NCBI RefSeq assembly: GCF_014699135.1
Contig: NZ_JACOFT010000006.1
Span: forward strand, 124,001 to 188,000
Direction of reading: 5' to 3'
DNA from: Cognatundibacterium aquatile
GTDB taxonomy: Bacteria; Pseudomonadota; Gammaproteobacteria; Burkholderiales; Burkholderiaceae_D
DNA length: 64,000 bases
Positions 56,683 to 64,000 of this stretch are shown piece by piece (position 1 is the stretch's first letter; each line of letters starts with the position of its first letter). Made by a program: the position numbers and the translations under genes. Under the pieces are notes generated by a model that worked only from the letters and a program-made list of their open reading frames with translations, was not told the origin of the DNA and did no database searches.

Positions 56683-58074
56683 TCAGATCAGCTTAGAATA
56701 CGTCGCCGTCGTTACTTTCTTCAGATACTTATCGAACGTCATCGCCACCGCGCGGACAAACAAACGGCCTTTGGGTGTAACACGAAGCGCATCCGCATCG
56801 ATCGTGATAAAGCCAACGTCCTCGTATTGACGTAATTGCGTAATTTCTTCAGCGAAGTAAGTCATGAAATCAATACCGTAAGCGGCGTTGATGTCTGCAA
56901 CCGACAAAGGCATACTGCACATTAAAGTCATGATGACATCACGTCGTAATAAATCATCCTTATCTAAGGCGATTCCCTTCTCTACCGGCAATTTTCCTTC
57001 ATCGAGCAACTGATAATACTCTTTGATCGTACGTACCGACTGGCTGTACGAATCACCGACTTTACCAATCGCAGAAACACCAAAGCCAATCAGATCGCAT
57101 TCCGCACGGGTTGTGTAACCCTGAAAATTCCTGTGCAAAGACTGATCCTGACGCGCCTTATTCAATTCATCGTCAGGACGGGAAAAGTGATCCAGACCGA
57201 TGTAGATATAACCGGCATCCAGCAAGCGACGGGTGGACATCAGGAAAATTTGCAAGCGTTCTTCAGCCGATGGCAGATCTGCCTCGATAATCTGACGCTG
57301 CGCTTTGAAACGGCTAGGTAAATGCGCATAGTTGTACAATGCAATGCGGTCTGGTGCTAATGCGATCAGGCTATCGAGCGTGCGGCCAAAGCTTTCAATA
57401 TTCTGTTTAGGTAAGCCATAAATCAGATCGGCATTCACCGATTGAAAATGTGCTTTACGGCTTTCCTTGACTGCGGCTTCGACCATACTGAACGGCTGTA
57501 TCCGGTTCACTGCCTGTTGTACAGCCGGGTCGAAATCCTGCACACCAAAACTATTGCGGTTGAACCCCAGCTCGGCCAACACCGCCAGCGTTTCCGGTTT
57601 CACTGTGCGCGGGTCAATTTCCACGCCCAGTTCAGCGTCATCCGTAAAGGTGAAATGCTGACGTATCATCGCCATTAACTGACGCAGCTCATCAGAACTG
57701 AAAAACGTCGGTGTTCCGCCGCCCAGATGCAGCTGTGCGGTCAGGCGATCAGGGCCGATCCGAGCTGCGACCATCGCCATTTCTTTTTCGAGATAACGTA
57801 AATATTCTGTCGTGCGGCTGTGGTCTTTGGTAATGATCTTATTGCACGCACAGAAATAACACAGCGACTCACAAAACGGCAAATGCAGATACAAGGACAA
57901 AGGCGGATTATTCGTTCGTCCCGCTCTTTGTTCGAGATAAGTAATGTAACTTTGTTCGGTGAACCCGGTATTGAAGCGATCGGCCGTCGGATACGAGGTA
58001 TAACGTGGCCCGGACTTGTCGAATTTCCGTATCAGCTCTTCAGACAGCTCAATATCGTCGATTGGTGTGGTCAT
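56683..58074 (-). CDS. hemN: oxygen-independent coproporphyrinogen III oxidase HemN
   Basis: A 463-residue radical SAM enzyme that decarboxylates coproporphyrinogen III without oxygen in haem synthesis. The N-terminal YDKxGPRYTSYPTA-type start reads RKFDKSGPRYTSYPTADRF, the cluster motif is PFCESLCYFCACNK, and LHLGGGTPTFFSSDELRQL and FSRPDDELNKARQ follow. This is the true HemN form, not the HemW-like one. ATG 58074 gives the family start. An FNR-like box and a perfect inverted repeat lie upstream, so anaerobic induction is likely. Confidence 0.95.
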   Translation of the reverse strand: MTTPIDDIELSEELIRKFDKSGPRYTSYPTADRFNTGFTEQSYITYLEQRAGRTNNPPLSLYLHLPFCESLCYFCACNKIITKDHSRTTEYLRYLEKEMAMVAARIGPDRLTAQLHLGGGTPTFFSSDELRQLMAMIRQHFTFTDDAELGVEIDPRTVKPETLAVLAELGFNRNSFGVQDFDPAVQQAVNRIQPFSMVEAAVKESRKAHFQSVNADLIYGLPKQNIESFGRTLDSLIALAPDRIALYNYAHLPSRFKAQRQIIEADLPSAEERLQIFLMSTRRLLDAGYIYIGLDHFSRPDDELNKARQDQSLHRNFQGYTTRAECDLIGFGVSAIGKVGDSYSQSVRTIKEYYQLLDEGKLPVEKGIALDKDDLLRRDVIMTLMCSMPLSVADINAAYGIDFMTYFAEEITQLRQYEDVGFITIDADALRVTPKGRLFVRAVAMTFDKYLKKVTTATYSKLI

Positions 58075-58092
58075 TATGTTCTTTCGGTGCGT

Positions 58093-58122
58093 CTTGCATA
58101 CAAGATCGCTATTGTATGCAAG
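58093..58122. promoter_or_regulatory. perfect inverted repeat in the hemN promoter
   Basis: CTTGCATACAA and TTGTATGCAAG are exact reverse complements separated by eight bases. If the FNR-like box at 58138-58151 acts from -41.5, this palindrome covers the -10 region and start site, where a repressor could act. Alternatively it forms a leader-RNA hairpin. Confidence 0.5.
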
Positions 58123-58137
58123 CAAAGCCAGTCTATG

Positions 58138-58151
58138 TCGATTTACATCAA
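58138..58151 (-). promoter_or_regulatory. FNR-like box upstream of hemN
   Basis: On the minus strand TTGATGTAAATCGA matches TTGAT-N4-ATCAA at 9 of 10 fixed bases. It lies 64 bp before the hemN start codon. Confidence 0.65.
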
Positions 58152-58182
58152 TTTATTTAGCAGAATCTGCCGGGTTCAACAG

Positions 58183-60510
58183 TTAAAAATCGTAGGAAAC
58201 AGACATATCATAATGGCGTCCCGGCTGGGTGTAGGCATCGATCACGACTGAGTTTGCCGCAACACCCTGCACATCAGACCAGTTCCAGTATTTCTTATTT
58301 GTCAGATTACGTACTGCCGCATTGAGCCGCAGATTTTTCTGCAAACGCCATTGTCCCGATAAATCTAAGGTCATTGCTGAAGGAATGGTCAGCTGCGCCA
58401 CCCGTGGCGGAGTCGCTGGTTTGGGTAAATACGGACTATCCAGATCGGCCGCCATTTTTGCATCCTGATGCAAGGCTTGTAGCCGGACTTCCCAGGCAGG
58501 TTTGCTATAGCTGACGCCAATACTGATTTTCGCCGGATCGATCGCATTCAACGGTAAGCCGGTCGTATCATCGCTGCCATGCGTGACACCATAAGCAAAT
58601 GGCATTGTCAGCTTACCACCGGCAATTTCACCCCACTGCACCTGCCCTTTAATTTCAAAACCGCTGATCGTCGCTTTATCGACATTGACTGTCTGGAAAA
58701 TCGCCGGATCACCGATCACACCTTTACCGCCCAGCGGTTTTTTATCGACGATGAGGTTATCGTATTTTCCTCTGAACACTGCGATATCAAGGCTCAGTCT
58801 GTCGAGCATTGCACGTAAGCCGATTTCGATGTTATGGCTTTTTTCCGGTTTCAGATCGGGATTCGACAATAACACTGCAGGGATTGTCGCACTATCGAAC
58901 ACGCCATTGATTTGTTGGGCATTCGGCGCACGGAAACCACTCGCATAGTTACCAAAGGCACTCCATTCCGGCGTCAAACGGTACAGAAAACCCAGCTTAG
59001 GCGAGACTGCTGAACCAGAAAGTGATTTGGCAGGCGTTTTCGCCGGTGGCGCAAAACCGGCCTGGCTGGTCACATCCAGATCAAAATGATCAAAGCGCAC
59101 ACCGGGCGTGATGATCCACTTGCCAGCAAATATTTCATCCTGCACAAAGACAGCGCGGCTGGAATCACGGGTATCAGGGAAATATTTGCGCGGTACAAAA
59201 TCCGCATTTCCCGGATCAACGCCGTCAAACATGTTTTTGATATCGGCACGACTGTAGTCGAAGCCGTAACTAAGGCGCTGCGACCAGCCCGCGGCCATTC
59301 TGAATAATTTATCGGCCTGAATATGGAATTGCGCGCTGCGCTCACTGTAGCTGACATCGCGCACGCGGTCGGCCAGGGTATTTCTGTGCGTGACACCGAA
59401 TTCGCGTGAACTGGCATCCTGAAAACTGAAAGCCGTCTGCACATGATCGACATACGCGTTATTGAGCGTATAACGGCTTTGCAAGCTCAGACGGTCGCGT
59501 GTCATATTACTCGTGGCATTTTCACCAGCGACCGCAGAGGCTGTCGTCAACGGCAGCTTTGCACGACTCGATAGCAATTCGTAGTCAGCATCTTTATTCA
59601 CATGCTCGATGCTCACGGTGTGTTTCTGATCAGCCGTAGGCTGATACACCAGCTTCACCAATACCGACTGCCCTTCATTCTTTTGCGGATTCGGGGTAGT
59701 GCGATCCACATTGGCAACATCTTTGCTACCCATATTCTGCATACCACCGGCATGATTCACCGCAGCACTCACTAACCACGTCAGCTCAGGATTGATGCGC
59801 CCGGCCAGACTGGCGGACAACGTCCGCGAATGATCGTCACCGTTATACGACAGCGATACTTTGCCGCCAACATCTTTCTGCTGATCGCCACGCCGCTGCA
59901 GGAAATCAGCCGGTTCCAGCGTAATGAAATTCACCAGTCCGGCAAGGCCATCAGAGCCATACAATACCGATGCCGGGCCGCGCACAATTTCCACCTGACG
60001 GATCAGATCCAGCGATAAGGAATCCCTGCCAAATGCGTTGCTGCCATTGATGTAGCTGCGTGGCAGACGCACGCCGTCAACCAGCATCAGCACACGATTA
60101 CCATCCTGCCCACGGATATTGAAACCGGCATTCGTATCCCGCCCGGTTGCATTGCCGACGCCAGTTACAGTAAATCTGGCGGGGGCGCGTTTGACGGAAA
60201 TATTGGGTAAATTTTTAACTAAATCATGAATATCGGCAACGTGCCCGCTTTCCATTTCCTGCCAACCGATAATATCCATCGACAAGGGCAAATCTTCGAC
60301 GAATTGCTCGTAACGGGCGCCACTGATGACAACGATCTGCACCGGCACCGTCGCGTTCGCCAATAAAGTGGTGGGTGCCTGCGGCGCTGTCTGTGCCTGC
60401 ACGTACGCTGTCAGACCCGTAGAAAAAAGACCGGCCAGCAGCAATCTGAGGGGGTGTTTTTTGATCCGGAAGCCATTTCCGGACAAGCGCGTTGCGTCTG
60501 ATTTTTTCAT
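58183..60510 (-). CDS. TonB-dependent receptor, haem/haemoglobin type
   Basis: A 775-residue outer-membrane receptor with a signal peptide (ending TAYVQAQ), a plug domain (LPLSMDIIGWQEMESGHVAD, GRDTNAGFNIRGQDGNRVLM, VEIVRGPASVLYGSDGLAG) and a barrel ending in SVSYDF. The haem-receptor motifs FRAP (YASGFRAPNAQQ) and NPDL (NPDLKPEKSHNIEIG) are both present. The histidine that haem receptors usually carry between them is missing here. It lies just upstream of hemN on the same strand, so haem or another tetrapyrrole is the likely ligand. ATG 60510 gives the signal peptide. Confidence 0.88.
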   Translation of the reverse strand: MKKSDATRLSGNGFRIKKHPLRLLLAGLFSTGLTAYVQAQTAPQAPTTLLANATVPVQIVVISGARYEQFVEDLPLSMDIIGWQEMESGHVADIHDLVKNLPNISVKRAPARFTVTGVGNATGRDTNAGFNIRGQDGNRVLMLVDGVRLPRSYINGSNAFGRDSLSLDLIRQVEIVRGPASVLYGSDGLAGLVNFITLEPADFLQRRGDQQKDVGGKVSLSYNGDDHSRTLSASLAGRINPELTWLVSAAVNHAGGMQNMGSKDVANVDRTTPNPQKNEGQSVLVKLVYQPTADQKHTVSIEHVNKDADYELLSSRAKLPLTTASAVAGENATSNMTRDRLSLQSRYTLNNAYVDHVQTAFSFQDASSREFGVTHRNTLADRVRDVSYSERSAQFHIQADKLFRMAAGWSQRLSYGFDYSRADIKNMFDGVDPGNADFVPRKYFPDTRDSSRAVFVQDEIFAGKWIITPGVRFDHFDLDVTSQAGFAPPAKTPAKSLSGSAVSPKLGFLYRLTPEWSAFGNYASGFRAPNAQQINGVFDSATIPAVLLSNPDLKPEKSHNIEIGLRAMLDRLSLDIAVFRGKYDNLIVDKKPLGGKGVIGDPAIFQTVNVDKATISGFEIKGQVQWGEIAGGKLTMPFAYGVTHGSDDTTGLPLNAIDPAKISIGVSYSKPAWEVRLQALHQDAKMAADLDSPYLPKPATPPRVAQLTIPSAMTLDLSGQWRLQKNLRLNAAVRNLTNKKYWNWSDVQGVAANSVVIDAYTQPGRHYDMSVSYDF

Positions 60511-60571
60511 GGTGAATACCAGCAAAGGAGAATAGCTAGCAGTCTAAACTTCCATCAACACGGGTCAATAC

Positions 60572-60600
60572 GCATTCCGGTCAGGCGACTAGGCATTCCG
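60572..60600. promoter_or_regulatory. direct repeats upstream of TonB receptor
   Basis: GCATTCCG occurs at 60572-60579 and again at 60593-60600, 21 bp apart, or two DNA turns. The position about 60-90 bp before the receptor start suggests a binding site for an activator that contacts direct repeats; the regulator is unknown. Confidence 0.35.
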
Positions 60601-60645
60601 AACTAGACCGCCGCGACATACTGCGACAGAACAAGGTCACTAAAT

Positions 60646-60700
60646 AATCAACAACGAATCACCAACGAATCACCAACGAATCAACAACGAATCACCAACA
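60646..60700. repeat. 11-bp tandem repeat, five units
   Basis: Five consecutive copies of AATCAMCAACG (M is A or C), with the last unit ending in A, between the nnrS stop and the TonB receptor promoter. The unit equals about one DNA turn. No coding function is evident. Confidence 0.8.
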
Positions 60701-60741
60701 AATCATCACTGGCGAAACCAGCGCCAGTCTCAATATGAGTA

Positions 60742-61884
60742 TCAGCCCGGCTGTCCATCTGCGCGCGCTTTCAGATAGACCGGCAGCATCATGGCGATCC
60801 AGATCGTAATCAGTAACAACCAGACCGTGGCCGAGACAGTCAGTAAAGAAGGTATCACCAGCAAGCTGGCAACGATGCGCAGCATGGCAGCCAGATGCAG
60901 CCCGAGATACACCATCCACAAGCTGTTCGACACCTGCAATGGTCTGCCGCTATGTCCATAAGAAACACGGCTGACAAAAGCGACCAGCATGGTTCCCATG
61001 AACCCCAGCCCGAGTGCGTGTATGGAAGCGGAGCCAACTGCCACACCGAGCGCGCCCGCCGCCTGTAATCCAAACACCACCGCCAGCCAGGCAAATGACA
61101 AATGCAGCATTGCCAGCATGCGGTTTTGCAGGCTACGGAAAATTCCCCAACGCCACGACGTCACGACAAAACTCAGACTGAGCACGCCTGCGCTGAAGGC
61201 CTCCAGATAACGCCAGCCGGTAATTCCTGCCAGTACCAGCAACCAGCATCCGCCCAGCCAGACACCCAGCAACCAGTATGGCCGCCATGCCACATAAGGC
61301 TTCAGCACATTGCTGCTGAAAAAGGGCAGCATTCTGTGACTCACCGTCAGAAAAACCGGCAGCAAAAAACCAAAAAAAGAAAATTCGCGGGCAACCTGCC
61401 ACGCATCGGTGTTGCCTGCGCTCCAGAAAACAGCCGCCAGCAATGCCGACATGCCGCCCAGCATCGCGATCAGGATAGACACGGGATGCTTTTTATCCAG
61501 CGCCTTGCTGCGCCGGATCAAATCACCCCAGCGCCAGGTCACCGCCAGCCATGCCGCCAGCATCAGCACAAACCCCGCAGTACGCAAGGGATACCAGCCT
61601 AAGCCCGCCGCAACTAAAACGAGCAGCAAGCCGCAAAAATAGGTACCGCCGTGTAAAAGAAAATAATGATCCGCCGATTCAACCGACAACCAGCGCGGCC
61701 CGGCGGTAAAAGTGAAGCCAAGAATAAACAAGGGAAATATACCGAGCGGCATCACCAGTGCGTGCAAAGGAACCGCCATCGTCTGCGACACCACTTGCCG
61801 CCACCACCAGACAAACAGAATCAGCGCTGCCAGTGCGCCAAGGAAAAAATACAAACGGTGAGGAGCAATCGCAAGACGTTTCAT
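60742..61884 (-). CDS. nnrS: NnrS family haem-copper membrane protein
   Basis: A 380-residue protein with about ten to twelve helices. The start RLAIAPHRLYFFLGALAALI, VPLHALVMPLGIFPLFILGF with TFTAGPRWL, and FLTVSHRMLPFFSSNVL and ALGLGFMGTMLVAFVSRVSY match NnrS. Its conserved histidines are thought to bind haem and copper. NnrS proteins accompany denitrification genes and ease NO stress, probably by limiting iron-dinitrosyl formation. It lies between the haem receptor and the DGC/ubiTV genes. Confidence 0.93.
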   Translation of the reverse strand: MKRLAIAPHRLYFFLGALAALILFVWWWRQVVSQTMAVPLHALVMPLGIFPLFILGFTFTAGPRWLSVESADHYFLLHGGTYFCGLLLVLVAAGLGWYPLRTAGFVLMLAAWLAVTWRWGDLIRRSKALDKKHPVSILIAMLGGMSALLAAVFWSAGNTDAWQVAREFSFFGFLLPVFLTVSHRMLPFFSSNVLKPYVAWRPYWLLGVWLGGCWLLVLAGITGWRYLEAFSAGVLSLSFVVTSWRWGIFRSLQNRMLAMLHLSFAWLAVVFGLQAAGALGVAVGSASIHALGLGFMGTMLVAFVSRVSYGHSGRPLQVSNSLWMVYLGLHLAAMLRIVASLLVIPSLLTVSATVWLLLITIWIAMMLPVYLKARADGQPG

Positions 61885-62016
61885 GAGGGTTCACCATGAG
61901 TGAAAAAGACATCAACAATAATCACAGGCAAGTGGCGATCCTGCGGATGTAAAACGAAAAATCAACAATGCAGCCAACACTGCAACAATAAGCTGATCTG
62001 AGGCAAATAAGCGGGA

Positions 62017-62104
62017 AAATATACTCCCCCCAGTATGTTTTAAAGCCCTTATTTCATAAAGAGATTAAGGTGTTTTTCTCTAAAATGTGGGGGAGTATGC
62101 ATAT
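62017..62104 (+). repeat. dispersed intergenic element, copy D
   Basis: AAATATACTCCCCCCAGTAT, then GTTTTAAAGCCC, TTATTTCATAAAGAGATTAA, GGTGTTTTTC, and the closing GTGGGGGAGTATGCATAT. In this copy the two C/G tracts are inverted, so the element has terminal inverted repeats (ATACTCCCCC at one end, GGGGGAGTAT at the other). It lies between nnrS and the DGC-domain gene. Confidence 0.82.
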
Positions 62105-62171
62105 ACACCACTAACTAAACGACTTAATAAGCGAATTAATAAGCGACTTACCAGCCATTCATCAACGACGG

Positions 62172-62567
62172 TTAGCAAGAGGGCTGCGCTATCGCGGGTG
62201 TGAGCTGAGCTAATTCCTGTTCCACAATTTGCCACGCCAGCTGCGTTTCATCCTCTGAGGCATCCGCATGAAAACGCTTGCGTACGCCTTCCTGATTCAG
62301 GATCAGATGGCGGTCGGCGCACACACCTGCTTGCTGCAAACAGGCCTTCACGCACGCCAGCGCACAGCCATCCAACGCCAGCACCGGACGCCCCGATTGT
62401 GCGAGCCGCACCAACGAAGCGACACCGCCACCAACACCGGCGATGCACGACATCTGCGCCCGCCCTTCTCTGTCAAGCCGGACGGCGCAGGTGTTTGCGA
62501 GCTGCGCCACGCTGGAACAGCCGGAACAGGCATAGACCAAAGGCAGTGGCACAGGCTCAGCAGACAT
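62172..62567 (-). CDS. DGC-domain putative zinc-binding protein
   Basis: A 131-residue protein with the cysteine pattern of the DGC family: YACSGCSSVAQLANTCAV, MSCIAGVGGG, and LALDGCALACVKACLQQAG, which contains the namesake DGC. The cysteines probably bind zinc; the function is unknown. Its ATG shares one base with the ubiT stop codon (TGATG), so it is translated with the ubiquinone genes. Confidence 0.87.
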   Translation of the reverse strand: MSAEPVPLPLVYACSGCSSVAQLANTCAVRLDREGRAQMSCIAGVGGGVASLVRLAQSGRPVLALDGCALACVKACLQQAGVCADRHLILNQEGVRKRFHADASEDETQLAWQIVEQELAQLTPAIAQPSC

Positions 62568-63031
62568 CAGACGCTTTCAGGCTGTCGTAAAAATCGCTCC
62601 GCAAACCGGCTCAGCCACGCTGGGCGCTCGCTGGCATCAATCCAGTATTTCACTGCGACGCCTAATTCCGTATTGCCTTCGATGCGCAGGCGGCGGCGAA
62701 AAAACAGGGTGTCGGCATCTTCCATGCCGGACGCCATCTGAAAAAAATCTGCCGAGCTGGCCGACAGACTGACATCCGCTTCGGTTTCTCTGGCGTTTTT
62801 ATAGACCGGACGGAACTTCCCCTGATCACAGTAAAAACACAGCGATAAACCCAGATCTTCAACCTGAATCCGAAAGGTTTTGCCGTAAAGGGTATCTGGC
62901 GCCACCAGCAATTCCTTGCGGCGCGCAATTTCCAGCGCCAGCATCAGCGGTGCCGTTGCCAGCGGCGTCGGCATCCACTTACCTAATTGCTGAAACGGTG
63001 CGGGAAAACGAAATTGTGATAAGTCCATCAT
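62567..63031 (-). CDS. ubiT: SCP2-domain lipid-binding protein UbiT
   Basis: A 154-residue protein with a sterol-carrier-2 fold: LGKWMPTPLATAPLMLALEI near the start, then FRIQVEDLGLSLCFYCDQGK, DVSLSASSADFFQMASGMED and RLRIEGNTELGVAVKYWID. UbiT binds ubiquinone precursors in the oxygen-independent pathway with UbiU and UbiV. ATG 63031 (or 63028) gives the usual short N-terminus; the frame runs further back without support. It lies 29 bp after ubiV. Confidence 0.9.
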   Translation of the reverse strand: MMDLSQFRFPAPFQQLGKWMPTPLATAPLMLALEIARRKELLVAPDTLYGKTFRIQVEDLGLSLCFYCDQGKFRPVYKNARETEADVSLSASSADFFQMASGMEDADTLFFRRRLRIEGNTELGVAVKYWIDASERPAWLSRFAERFLRQPESV

Positions 63032-63060
63032 GCATACTTTCAGAAATAACGAAGCGCAAC

Positions 63061-63963
63061 TTATTCCACCGTCAGCCATTGCATACCTGGCTTTGCCTGC
63101 CAGTAGCCATTGCTGCGTTGGGCATGTGGTGGCAGATACTGACTGCCGACTTGTGCCGCACTGAGAGACTGGCGCGCGCGATCAAACGCAGCGACCACTT
63201 CCGCCATGCCTTGTGACTGCGGTTGCAAACGCAAAATATCGACCTGCATGGACGCTAATTCAGGTACCTGTGCGCCCAGATCAAGACAAGTCGAGCTCTG
63301 CGTCTGGATACCGTTAATCGTCAGAAAATCCTTACCGTCCCGCGTCGCCAGCGGCAATCCATCGGGATATTGTTCGCAACGGAATTCGCAACTGTCTTTA
63401 CGTAAGCGATGATGACGGGCGGTGAAACAGCGCGATGAAAACGCCAGCGCCAACCGTCCCCAGACCTGCACTTCCGTTTCCATGCCAACCGGACGTTGCG
63501 CTTGTATCGCGGCCAGATCCTCGTGTCCCAGCTCTATCGGCGGCGTGAAGCGCCGCGCACCGAGCCCGGCCAGCCAGCGCAGGGTATCAGCGTGATACAC
63601 ATTCAGATGCGGCCCGGCGACAAATGGTCTGCCCTGCATTGCGCGCACGGCACTGAAATCATTCGTCTCAATCAGCAAGCCCTGCTCCGACGCTTTATCC
63701 ACCAGCCGGTGCATATTGCGGCGATCTGCTTCGCTATCAATCAAGGTCAGACTGGAGAGCACAACTTCTTTGCCTGCGTTGCGTAATTCTGCAGCGACCG
63801 CCAGCCAATCATCGAACTTCATCAAATGCCGGCGTGAGCAAGTGACTTCACCGAGATACACAATATCGACCGGCCATTGCATCGCATCGACATAAAAACG
63901 CAGGGTCTCTTCTTTTGACCAGTAATAGGCAAGCGGTGCCAGTGAGATTTTTAATGCTGTCAT
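63061..63963 (-). CDS. ubiV: U32-family protein UbiV, anaerobic ubiquinone synthesis
   Basis: A 300-residue peptidase-U32-like protein that forms a complex with UbiU to hydroxylate ubiquinone precursors without oxygen. The start LKISLAPLAYYWSKEETLRF, DIVYLGEVTCSRRHLMK and VVLSSLTLIDSEADRRNM are typical. The four iron-sulphur cysteines are visible: Cys in EVTCSRRH, SSRCFTARHH and the pair in KDSCEFRCEQYP. ATG 63963 gives the normal start. The UbiU frame ends 13 bases upstream. Confidence 0.94.
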   Translation of the reverse strand: MTALKISLAPLAYYWSKEETLRFYVDAMQWPVDIVYLGEVTCSRRHLMKFDDWLAVAAELRNAGKEVVLSSLTLIDSEADRRNMHRLVDKASEQGLLIETNDFSAVRAMQGRPFVAGPHLNVYHADTLRWLAGLGARRFTPPIELGHEDLAAIQAQRPVGMETEVQVWGRLALAFSSRCFTARHHRLRKDSCEFRCEQYPDGLPLATRDGKDFLTINGIQTQSSTCLDLGAQVPELASMQVDILRLQPQSQGMAEVVAAFDRARQSLSAAQVGSQYLPPHAQRSNGYWQAKPGMQWLTVE

Positions 63964-63976
63964 GGTATGTTGTGCC

Positions 63977-64000
63977 TTATTTCCAGGGACGCTCAAACGC
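63977..64000 (-). CDS. ubiU: 3' end of probable ubiU (partial, runs off the window)
   Basis: The minus strand from the window edge reads AFERPWK and TAA, 13 bases before the ubiV start. In denitrifying Proteobacteria ubiU usually precedes ubiV, so these are probably the last seven codons of ubiU. The identity is inferred from position only. Confidence 0.5.
   Translation of the reverse strand, partial: AFERPWK

Noticed and set aside
60646..60700. Possible CRISPR-like array
   Set aside because: The units are only 11 bp with no spacers; it is a simple tandem repeat.
61993..62006. FNR-like box upstream of nnrS
   Set aside because: The minus-strand sequence TTGCCTCAGATCAG matches only 7 of 10 fixed bases and lies 109 bp from the start codon; too weak to call.

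Overview
The window looks like a chromosomal segment of a mid-GC betaproteobacterium, most likely of the Oxalobacteraceae (Herminiimonas-like). This is an inference from gene content and protein character: a urt/ure urea cluster, a cyo quinol oxidase with a RegBA system, nirS-type denitrification and UbiUVT. No taxonomic search was possible. Nearly all sequence is ordinary chromosome; there is no tRNA, rRNA, CRISPR array, transposase or prophage.

Layout: 0.5-7.2 kb holds a DUF2855 protein, a small outer-membrane barrel behind an FNR-like box, a cytochrome b561 and a very large propeller-amidohydrolase. A candidate CUCCUCC-type small RNA lies divergent to the barrel gene. 7.6-12.2 kb is an acyl-CoA catabolic operon (thiolase, acyl-CoA dehydrogenase, AMACR-like CoA transferase) facing a TetR regulator across two matching operator-like sites. 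12.2-26 kb, all on the minus strand, is urea uptake and hydrolysis: urtABCDE, ureD, ureABC, ureEFG and a HupE/UreJ permease. It is interrupted between ureD and ureA by about 1.7 kb of AT-rich DNA carrying two plus-strand genes. Sigma-54-type promoters (GG-N10-GC) precede both urtA and ureA, which fits nitrogen control. 26.6-38.2 kb carries manC, an isolated uppS and recCBD. 38.5-45.4 kb is cyoABCD-SURF1-regB-regA, a quinol oxidase operon followed by a redox-sensing two-component pair. 45.4-50 kb has two MFS transporters around a large low-complexity protein of unknown function.

50.3-64 kb is an anaerobic/nitric-oxide region. NirS with its cytochrome c makes NO. NsrR senses NO and probably controls the divergent quinol NO reductase gene through two adjacent operators. 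Three small genes follow it (DUF2249, SirB2, cupin). Then come HemN behind an FNR-like box, a haem-type TonB receptor, NnrS, a DGC-domain protein, and UbiT/UbiV with the last codons of UbiU for oxygen-independent ubiquinone synthesis. Quinone supply, haem supply, nitrite reduction and NO removal therefore sit together. The haem d1 synthesis genes NirS needs are not in the window.

The least explained structure is a family of four intergenic elements of about 75-90 bp (251-335, 7516-7596, 26099-26174, 62017-62104). One end carries a TACT-G6-AGTA palindrome like a CsoR/RcnR-class operator, and the other end occurs in two opposite orientations.
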